Assembly: GCA_034770075.1 (NCBI GenBank)
Contig: CM068380.1
Span: 28,644,005-28,708,004 of the forward strand
DNA length: 64,000 bases
Direction: 5' to 3'
DNA from: Aralia elata
Lineage: Eukaryota > Streptophyta > Magnoliopsida > Apiales > Araliaceae
The position numbers and the translations under genes are program-made. Shown one piece after another: positions 56,295-64,000 of the stretch. The notes below the pieces were generated by a model. It saw only the letters and a program-made list of their open reading frames with translations. It did not search any database and was not told where the DNA came from. The first letter of the stretch is position 1. The number at the start of each line of letters is the position of its first letter.

Positions 56295-56357
56295 CTAAAG
56301 TTGAAAGGATGGATGGGGCCGTCTACCAGCAAAGGAAAAGGAAAAATGTACAAGTGA
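56295..56357 (+). other. Exon-like frame, 63 nt, one base gained (LTR copy 7)
   Basis: Acceptor CCCTTGTAG ends at 56294. A four-G run near 56317 adds one base; after it the codons read S-T-S-K-G-K-G-K-M-Y-K to TGA. Confidence 0.5.
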
Positions 56358-56649
56358 CGATGATTTGCTGTAATAAGAAGACTTGTTTACTTTTATTTAT
56401 GTGGTTGTGTAACTAAGACTTATTCGTTATTATTAAAGTTTTGTTTCCGCGAATGATGTATTAAGGTTAGATAACCTGGGATTTTATTTGTAATGTAACC
56501 CGTTAACGGGATTATGGTTTATGAAGTTGTTTATTAACCCTTTTATGGGAGATATTCCTTTTGTTTATGGGTAGATAGTGGTTGTGTATGAATAGTGAGC
56601 ACCAAATCTGTGTGGTTTGAGGTAACCCGAATTTGGGGTTGTCACAGAT

Positions 56650-56661
56650 TGGTATCAGAGC
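56650..56661 (+). other. Primer binding site of the truncated Tekay-like element
   Basis: TGGTATCAGAGC three bases after the LTR end. Confidence 0.9.
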
Positions 56662-56852
56662 TGTAGGTTTAAAAACTTTAGGTGGGAAAACTTTAGGAGT
56701 TAGCCCTTTTAGTGATAAACTCCTATCTAGTATTAAGGAATGAATTAAGGATTTCATTGAAGATAATAAAACACTCTATGTGCTTATGTGTTTAATAACC
56801 AATGTGCTCGCGAGTAGTATAGATTAAGCGATTAAAATATTTTGTTGTCAGG

Positions 56853-56974
56853 ATGTCGGAGGTTAGACAAACTAGTCCGTTTCGAGTTGAGGAGATCCCA
56901 GTGCTGAGGGAGCATATCCCAGTGCCTAGAGACGAGGAGGCCAGAGATGTTCAATTCATTGCACCACCAATCAA
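56853..56974 (+). pseudogene. Start of a pre-gag ORF, truncated
   Basis: ATG at 56853 after TTTTGTTGTCAGG gives about 40 codons rich in E, R and P (M-S-E-V-R-Q-T-S, then E-E-I-P-V-L-R), parallel to the ORF at 41745. At about 56974 the sequence changes abruptly to minus-strand copia RNase H, so the rest of this element is lost. Confidence 0.7.
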
Positions 56975-59140
56975 GGTAACAATTTACCCTAAAGTGGATT
57001 TGTTATCGTCTTGGTCAGTCTGAAAAACTTGAGTCTGTTTAACCCTCTAGTTTTAATTCAGACCTACCATGAATCATGATCACATCTTCAATACCAGTTA
57101 AGTACTTAAAGATGTTTGTCACTGTCTTACAGTGATCTTCTCCAGAATATGACTGATCAACATCAGGCCTTGTATATTCATTGCTTACATGATAGTAACT
57201 CATGCGATCTCTCTTTTAATTGGAGACAATTTTAGAGAAATACACTCTATGGCTCATCATCATGAGAGCTCTCTTGGAGTTTGCCATGCTAAACGCCTTT
57301 AGCATCGAATGAATATACATTCCTTGGGTTAAGCCGAACATCCTTTTAAATCTATCTATATAGATTTATATCCCCAATTTTTTAGGATGCTCCTCCCAAA
57401 TTATTCATAGAGGAATGTTTAGACAATTTTATCTTTACTGATTGTAGCATTGGCGTGTCATTCCTTATCAGTAGTATATCAACATATAATACTAGGAATG
57501 TCACAGTGCTCCCACTAACCCTTTTTTACACACTAGGTTCATTCCTGCTTTTGATAAAATCAAACTCTTTTGATTGTCTCATCAAAACGAATGTTCCATC
57601 TTCGAGAAGCTTGCTTCAATCCATAAATGGTCATTGTAGCTTAGAAACACGATTTGTTTCAACCTTTGAAACAAATTCCTCTGGTTGTATCATACATACA
57701 TTCTCCTTAAGCTCTTAATTGAGGAAGAACGTCTCCACATCCATTTTGTCAGATTTCGTAATAAGCTGCAATCACAAGCAAAATCCAAATGGACTTGAGC
57801 ATTACCTGGTAATAAGGTTTTATCACAGTCAACTCCTTAACTTTATTTGAAACCTTTTAAACAGGTCTGGTCTTATAGGCCTCTACCTTGCCATTTGCCC
57901 CAGTCTTTCTCTTAAAGACCCATATACACCCTTTAGGCACTATGCCTTTCGGTGGAGTAACCAGAGTCTATACCTTGTTCTCATACATGGAGTCCATTTC
58001 GGATTTCATGGCTTTTGCCATTTCTCTGAGTGTCTTCTACTCATAGCCTCATCATATATAACTAGATCATCATCCTCTATGATGTGCACCTTATCATCAT
58101 CCTCTATGATGAATCCATACCTCCTAGGTATCTTCGGTACTTATCCAGATTTACGATTTGGTTGTGGTACATTAGGTCTATCTGCAGGTTCCTCGGTTTG
58201 ACTTGTAGTACTTTGTGGTTCTTGAACTCCTTCAAGATCTATTACCCTCCCACTAGCTCCTTCAATGATAAACACTTTTATCCAAGAAGGCAACGTGTAG
58301 GATTATAGTAATAATATCCTAAACTTTCTTTAGGATATCCCACAAACCTACACTTGTCAGATTTTGTCCCAAACTTATCTTTTGAAACCTTTTCACATAA
58401 GTTGGACAACCCCTTATCTTAACATACTTAAGATTAGGAATCCTCCTAATCCATAACTTTTATGGAGTCTTGGGGCCAGATTTTAAGGTTACCTTATTTG
58501 GTAGATATGCAGTCGTTTCTAGGGTATAACCCCAGATGGATACTGGAATGTCGGTAAAAATCATTATGGACCGCACCATGTCCAACAAGGTATAATTTCT
58601 CCTTTTAGATACACCAATCAATTATTGCGTATCAGGAGGTGTCCATTATGAGAAAATACCATTTTGAGATGATCTAAAAACTTATTGCACAAGTATTCCT
58701 TCCTTGATCTGATCAAAGAATCTTAATACTTTGTCAATATGTTTCACTTCTGAATTCTTTGAACCTTTCAAATGATTCAGACTTGTATTTCATCAAATAC
58801 ACATATTCAACTCTTTGAATGATCATCTCCTTTTCTTTTACTAGTTTGTTCAATTTGCAAAATTATTTTTCATGTAAGTCAAGCTTACAAAGTCCATCAA
58901 GTGATCTTCCAGTTTCAAACAAAACATTATGGACAAGTAGAACCTTGACTTACAAAAAGATTTACTCTTTGTTTAGCTTTGTACTTCTGCTTAGTCTCTA
59001 CATTGTATTGCATACGTGAGAACTATAGCCGGTATCCAATACCCAAGTAGAACCTTGACTTACAAAAAGATTTATTTCAATCATGGACAAACCTATATCT
59101 GTAACCGAAGCTTCACTAAGCTTCTTCTGGTTAGCCTCTG
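56975..59140 (-). pseudogene. pol: Copia-C pol relic: RNase H, RT, integrase, protease
   Basis: Read leftwards on the minus strand in several frames. Protease is near 59010-59045 (W-V-L-D-T-G-Y-S-S-H, changed from the usual D-S/T-G-C). Integrase is at 58500-58790 (F-E-R-F-K-E-F-R-S-E, then a G-x-E-Y-L region and the I-P-V-S-I-W-G-type stretch). RT is at 57130-58010 (I-V-P-K-G-C-I-W-V-F-K-R-K; L-V-L-Y-V-D-I-L-L-I, one D of the YVDD site apparently lost). RNase H starts at about 57120 and is cut at 56975. Many stops and indels, including a 31-bp segment present twice (58934-58964, 59044-59074). Confidence 0.85.
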
Positions 59141-59943
59141 CAAGATTCTGCTTACAGTTTCCTTTCTAGTATCCAGGCTTATTGCAATGGAAGCAAACTC
59201 CTTTGCTATCTGCATCAGTCTTGTTCTTATTGTCCTTTGTTTTTACCTTTTCATTTAGCTTCTTTGAATTGTTCTTCTTTTAAGAAGATCCTTTGGCCCT
59301 CTTCTGCTTCCTAGAAGAATCATCTACCAGCAAGACTTGGTATTTCTTAGTTGGAAAGTGACTCTTTACAGTTTTCAACATGTTTAAGCAACTCAGGCAG
59401 GCTGACATATAGCTTGTTCATGTGGAAATTCACAACAATTTGTGAAAAAGAGTCCGGATGTGATTGCAAGATCAAATCTTGGATCAACTCTCCATCCATT
59501 AAAACCCAGTTGTCCCAATTTTTCAATCAGATTGATCATTTTAGGACATATGTCTGTACTGTAGTGCCATCGGTCATTCTAGATCGGAAAAGCTCCTTAG
59601 ATATCTGATATCTAATAGTCCTACTTTCCTCACCATTTAACTCCTTGAAGGTGCCGGAGTACAGTAGGAGCATCCATAGTTTTATGCTGACGCTGAAGCT
59701 CGTTACTCATGGATGCGAGCATGATGCATTGAGCCAACTGTGCATCATCTTGCCACTTTCTAAAAGTAGCAATCTCTTCCTCAGAGGTATTGTCTACAAC
59801 CATTGCAGAGATAGACATATTAAGGACATAAGATAGCTTTTCAGCCTTGAGAACTATTCTCAAATTTTTTAACCAGTCCGTTTAATACGGTCCGATTAAT
59901 TAGCATCTAATATGTTTTGTAGTGATAGTGAATTAGACATCGT
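59141..59943 (-). pseudogene. gag: Copia-C gag relic
   Basis: It starts M-S-N-S-L-S-L-Q-N-I-L-D-A-N at 59943 (minus). The stretch K-A-E-K-L-S-Y-V-L-N, then F-R-K-W-Q-D-D-A-Q-L-A and M-S-N-E-L-Q-R-Q-H (59850-59640) identify the UBN2-type copia gag domain. The zinc knuckle near 59155-59200 reads C-F-H-C-N-K-P-G-Y with the expected H replaced by Y and a stop after it. Frameshifts lie in the first 30 codons. Confidence 0.88.
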
Positions 59944-60579
59944 AAAATTCTATAAATGAATTTGTAATTTAACAACATTTTAGCATACATTCATTTAATT
60001 AATTACCAAAATAAATTAGGTCTTTATTTTAAATTGGTATCTCTCACTTTTTCATCAAACTATATTACCCTCATTATATAGTTCGACAAATCTAATTAAA
60101 GATTTGCTAGTGAGATTAAGGACCACATTTCAAATGTATATAGCCTTGTGTGTGCACAACAAACTATATATAAATAAATAGGTAGACAACTATTGTTAAT
60201 TACATCACTATGTAACTCCTTGTATTTTGTCTCTTAGATTATAATGGTCAAGTGCGTGCACATCCGTACTAAAATAATCTAAGTTAAGTCCAACCTAGCA
60301 CTTCCATATATGTGAAGAGAAAAAGACCGCCCATGTGTGTGCACAACAAAGCAGTAACATTCAATTCCTTAATAAGCATCAAATGTGATAAAACAACATC
60401 TTAAATATTTAATACTCGCCTTGTGTGTGCACAACAAACTCATATTAAATATTTAATACTCTATTGTTTACCATGCTAGAAGGCGACGTTCGATATTCCT
60501 AATATCTTTGAACGCTTAGAACTTAATATTATTTCTTTGAGGGGTTTGTTATTATTAGTCTCATCTTGTTTAGCGCGCA

Positions 60580-60641
<62 letters not shown>

Positions 60642-61317
60642 TAAGCATGTTGCATAATATATAATATATATATATATATAGTAAACATGCACATATAGAA
60701 TACTATATTCTACCCAGATTGATTATGGACTTTTATTGTAGTTTGGTTCACTAGAGCTACCAAGTGAACCAAGAGGTCAAACCTAGGGTGTAAGAATTAA
60801 ATTTAAATATAACTATTACATTTAAACCTGGGCTCCATTACAAACGGGTCTTCAAGCACTCCTTTCTCCTTGGTCTCCAATTCTTCAAAATAATTCTAAC
60901 TAATCGTATTACATGAACTATTTACTATAATAGAAACCTTGATCAGTAGTCAAGGGGAAGTACATAGGAGGAAGATAGAATTTACATCAAGAAAAACTAG
61001 AGAAGACGAGGTACGCATACCCCATTTATAAAAAACCCATTCATTCAAGCATCCTCTAAAATAAATCCAATCACACATTGGTTAATAATCTGTAATCAAT
61101 CCCTATTTATTATCATACATATCTCGATATGCATCAATAAATAATATTCATCTCATGAATAATAAAATCATTCCATATATGCATTGATATCATTTAATGG
61201 ACAATATTAGTTAGTATAAAATCCAATTTCAACTCCAATTAGTTATCATGGAATCCAATTCCAACTCTAATTAGTTATCATGAAATCCAATTTCAATTAA
61301 AATAAACTTCTTTATTT

Positions 61318-61592
61318 TAATCATATTCCAAATCAAAATAAACTCTTTTATTTTAATTTATCTAATTTTGAATAAAAAATAAACTCCTTAATTTTTTAAT
61401 CAAATTCCAAATCAAAATAAACTTCTTTATTTTAATTTATCTAATTTTGAATAAAAATAAACTCCTTTATTTTTAATCAAATTCTAAATCAAAATAAACT
61501 CCTTTATTTTAATTTATCCAATTTTGAATAAAAATAAACTCCTTTATTTTTAATCAAATTCCAAATCAAAATAAACTCCTTTATTTTAATTT
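61318..61592. repeat. Tandem repeat, ~78-bp period, ~3.4 copies
   Basis: Units starting near 61327, 61406, 61483 and 61560 (periods 79, 77, 77) consist of CCAAATCAAAATAAAC plus TCCTTTATTTTAATTTATC and TAATTTTGAATAAAAATAAAC. Within each unit AAAATAAA-CTCC-TTTATTTT is an inverted repeat. Copia-A has the single-copy version (965-1090). Confidence 0.9.
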
Positions 61593-61828
61593 ACAAAAAA
61601 AAAAAATTAAACAAAATGAGGTCAATCCTTGATCATAAACCTTTAAAAGAAATAATCAAACAAGCATTTAAGTCAAACTTCAAACCCATAATTATATAGT
61701 TTAAATATTAAACATTCTGATTCATAATTAAAAGTGATTCTGGTGTAGTGGTAAGACTTTTAACTTATGACCAATAGGTCAAGGGTTCAAAACCTTATAG
61801 CTCCAAATTAATTATTTCATTTTTAAAG

Positions 61829-61980
61829 GTTGACTAGTCAACGCCACGTCAGCAGTCAACAGTTGATTAGTCAGTGCCACGTTAGCAGTCAACAGTTGAC
61901 CAATCAGTGCTATGTTAGCAGCCAGTGCCACGTCATCAGTTGACCAGTCAACGGTCAACGTTTGACCGTTGACTTTGACC
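61829..61980. promoter_or_regulatory. TTGAC/GTCAA palindrome cluster (W-box-like)
   Basis: Eleven TTGAC or GTCAA cores lie in ~150 bp, several as perfect inverted pairs: GTTGACTAGTCAAC (61829-61842), GTCAACAGTTGAC, GTTGACCAGTCAAC and GGTCAACGTTTGACC. TTGAC(C/T) is the core of the W-box bound by WRKY factors. CCACGTCA-type motifs alternate with them. Binding is inferred. Confidence 0.7.
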
Positions 61981-62130
61981 TTTTTTTTAATTATTTTTTT
62001 AAAAAAAATTAATAAAAAATAAAATAAAATAAAATAATTTTACACAAACAGTTATGCCCAATTAAATTGTTCTAAACACATATCAATGTATATACAGAAT
62101 CAAAACAATTAATAATTCGCATAAAGTTTG

Positions 62131-62143
62131 GCTCTTGATACCA
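62131..62143 (-). other. Copia-C primer binding site
   Basis: Minus strand TGGTATCAAGAGC, a one-base insertion relative to copia-A, directly before the LTR edge. Confidence 0.82.
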
Positions 62144-62144
62144 C

Positions 62145-63946
62145 TATTAGGTTTGTATATAACGCGAACATGCAATCAAATTACATAAATAAAGCAGAAG
62201 CGCGATAAAATCAGATTTTAAAATTTTATACAAACCATCACCATGATCTTTCTTTATGCACAATTATTAATTAAACGAAAGAGATGGAGAATAAGAATTA
62301 TACCCTTGTAGAATTTTAGCTTTCTCAGGTACAAGTTCACCTCCAATTCATTCGCGTTCTCCTTGAATTCCACCGATTAAATTCCTTCCTTTGATCAATG
62401 TTAGTCACCCAAGTGTTTGGCCTCTAGAGGTGATCAACCAAGGAATAATACTTGTTCAAGAAGATGGGTGTTTGGCAAAACCCTAGTTTCTATCTCTATA
62501 GAAATTGCAAGTACTCTCCACAATTTTTATGCAAGAGTGTGTAACCCTAATCTATGATAAGACTCCTCTTATTTATAGATGTAGGAATAACCCTTCCCTA
62601 AACTATTTAGGGTTAGGGTTTCTATTATAATTAAACTCATTTAATTAATTATTCTCCTAATCCAATTAGAAATTCATGAGAGAGTACTTCTATTAATTAA
62701 TTCTCAATCCCTATTAGGAATTAAATAATAGTAATAGTAATAATAATAATAAGACTCCTCTTATTAATTTATATTTAATATTTCCAAATTATTAAATAAT
62801 AAATATTAAGCTATTTAATTTATTCTATCTCCATAGATTAAATTAAATACGCTCAACTTATTATTACAATTATGTCATTTACTTTTTAAATAAATATTTT
62901 CCTTTTGCGATGTGACCCTTTAGGTTCTCCATATGAAACCGGTTGTGAATAAATCAATTAGAACAATTCTAACCTTATTTAAATAAATAAATTAAACTAT
63001 TTAATCTATTTAAATAAATAATATTTATTCTACAATTAGGGTAAGCCCCCTTAGCGATCAACGACTTTCTAAATAATATAGATTTCAACATTAATCACAA
63101 AAGAACCTTTCAGTGAATAGTTACCGTACAATTCAATCCTTCTACCATATAATGTCCTAATTAAATATAAGACATTGATTTACTGTCAAGTCTTATTTTA
63201 TTTAATTATATGTATTTCGATTCCCAAATGCACAACTCTAAATAATGCAAATTAGAAACTCCTTTCTAATTTCATTCTGCCTTGACCAAGGACTACTGAG
63301 TTGTCATTTATCGAATCACATAGGACATTCACATCTTTTATTAGACGTGGTAGATTCTTTGTTGATCATTCACCTATCTCCATGTACAACTCATTATACC
63401 CAATCATACCCTTTGATATACCCTAAAGGTCTTAAGGGACATGTCAAAGTATAACTCATCATACACAAGATACTATGATGATCTCAAGTCTAAGGATCAC
63501 TTGTACTACTATCACTAGAGGAATTCCTATTGACTGGCGAGTAAAACTCCATTAGGTATTCCTTAGCAAGCCACGTTCAGTGAACTTATTCTCTAATAAG
63601 CATCTACATACTTGCTTTAGTGTCTCCACATAAATTATTATGAGATCAATCATCCTCTTCCCAAGAGCAAGCAACGTATGTACTAATCTATCCGGATTCA
63701 CTAATCCCCTTTTTAGTAATCCAACGATTAGGAACGATTTTAGTTTGTGAGCTATCTACAATTTAGATCTCACTAGCATGATCACCATCATGATTTTAGA
63801 AGTATTGCTCAAAACTATGGATTTATCACATTTTATATAACAGCACCATGTAGATAATGTAAAATGCCTTTTAATAACCGAATAAGATTACAAAGTATAT
63901 GCTACATCATATCAAATATGATTGGCTTGTGTGCATACTACTTTTA
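62145..63946 (-). mobile_element. Copia-C 5' LTR, uninterrupted
   Basis: 1.8 kb, the only unbroken copia LTR in the window and the reference for the copia-A and copia-B LTR pieces. Both ends are changed from TG/CA to TA/TA (TATTAGG... at 62145, ...CTTTTA at 63946), as expected from C-to-T decay. It holds no gene. Confidence 0.88.
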
Positions 63947-64000
63947 CTTAGAGTCTTGGAGGAAGTGTCAGAGACACGCTAAGTTTCATTCGAGGAGAGG
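63947..64000 (+). other. Flank of copia-C: possible Ty3 integrase zinc-finger remnant
   Basis: One plus frame reads W-R-K-C-Q-R-H-A-K-F-H-S, similar to the C-X2-C end of the integrase zinc finger in Tat/Athila-type elements. At 54 bases this is weak. Confidence 0.3.

Larger units (their letters stand above)
53902..56646 (+). mobile_element. Tekay-like 5' LTR of a truncated element
   Basis: 2745 bp, TGTAACAATCC...GGGTTGTCACA, inserted in the Athila gag. It has the same layout as the other Ty3 LTRs: purine-rich leader (54410-54516) with donor TTAAG/GTAATA at 54517, palindrome block 55110-55220, CAAGTTTCT repeats (55620-55730), conserved block (55910-56035) and exon-like frame 56295-56357. The sequence is clearly diverged from the 38804-50103 family. 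Confidence 0.88.
59944..62130 (-). mobile_element. Copia-C leader, 2.2 kb
   Basis: Homologous to 1-1378 and 23856-25482 and longer because of local expansions. It contains four TGTGTGCACA-type motifs (60148-60430), a (CA)n(TA)n microsatellite (60582-60635), the 78-bp tandem repeats (61318-61592) and the TTGAC palindrome block (61829-61980). No gene is supported. Confidence 0.85.

Overview
This window is repeat DNA from a plant nuclear genome, probably a eudicot. The reasons are plant LTR-retrotransposon lineages (Ty1/copia; Ty3/gypsy Tekay chromovirus, Athila and Tat/Ogre), AT-rich non-coding sequence, a nuclear copy of plastid DNA with trnR-ACG, and plant mobile domain (PMD)-type proteins. 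I see no ordinary host gene. Nearly every base belongs to a retrotransposon, a solo LTR or a piece broken by a later insertion.

Layout. (1) 1-25495 holds two minus-strand copia elements. Copia-A (leader 1-1378; 5' LTR in three pieces: 1392-1632, 4326-5022, 22607-23532) is inserted in the gag of copia-B (gag 23533-23855, leader to 25482, LTR from 25496). Copia-A's LTR was itself hit twice, by a Tekay-type solo LTR (1633-4320, TSD CCTTC) and by a 17.6-kb Tat/Ogre element (5023-22601, TSD AAGGG). (2) The copia-B LTR (25496-25742, 28861-29055, 51292-52562) was hit by another solo LTR (25743-28855, TSD GTGTG) and by a gag-only Ty3 element with 4.2-kb LTRs (29056-51286, TSD GACTT). The 3' LTR of that element carries an 11.3-kb Tekay chromovirus (38804-50103, TSD AGTAG/AGCAG). 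(3) 52563-53901 is an Athila gag relic split by a ~300-bp plastid insertion. (4) 53902-56974 is a Tekay-like 5' LTR plus the first codons of its pre-gag ORF, cut off abruptly against (5) copia-C on the minus strand (pol/gag relic 56975-59943, leader to 62130, LTR 62145-63946). The last 54 bp may be an integrase zinc-finger remnant of yet another Ty3 element.

The Tat/Ogre element is young: by eye its LTRs differ at about a dozen sites in 2.16 kb. It encodes gag, protease, RT, a degenerate first RNase H, an archaeal-like second RNase H and integrase on the minus strand, with a predicted 168-nt intron between protease and RT. On the opposite strand, between integrase and 3' LTR, it carries two large, intact genes: a three-exon PMD-family gene whose exons join in frame (596 codons) and a single-exon 521-aa PMD/DUF7745-like gene with a coiled coil. 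Its 3' UTR contains a 140-bp higher-order tandem repeat.

The least expected signal is inside the Ty3 LTRs. Seven LTR copies from four diverged groups all contain a purine- or CT-rich leader ending in a consensus splice donor, and 1-3 kb later a splice acceptor with a branch-point-like block, followed by a short open frame. That frame is 62 nt in five of the seven copies and 61 and 63 nt in the two carrying a one-base indel. It has a conserved lysine/glycine-rich (KGKGK-type) C-terminus and mainly third-base variation within the motif. A second cross-family pattern is a cassette of short GC-rich palindromes at one defined place in each family. In the three copia leaders the palindrome at this place has an entirely different sequence in each copy.
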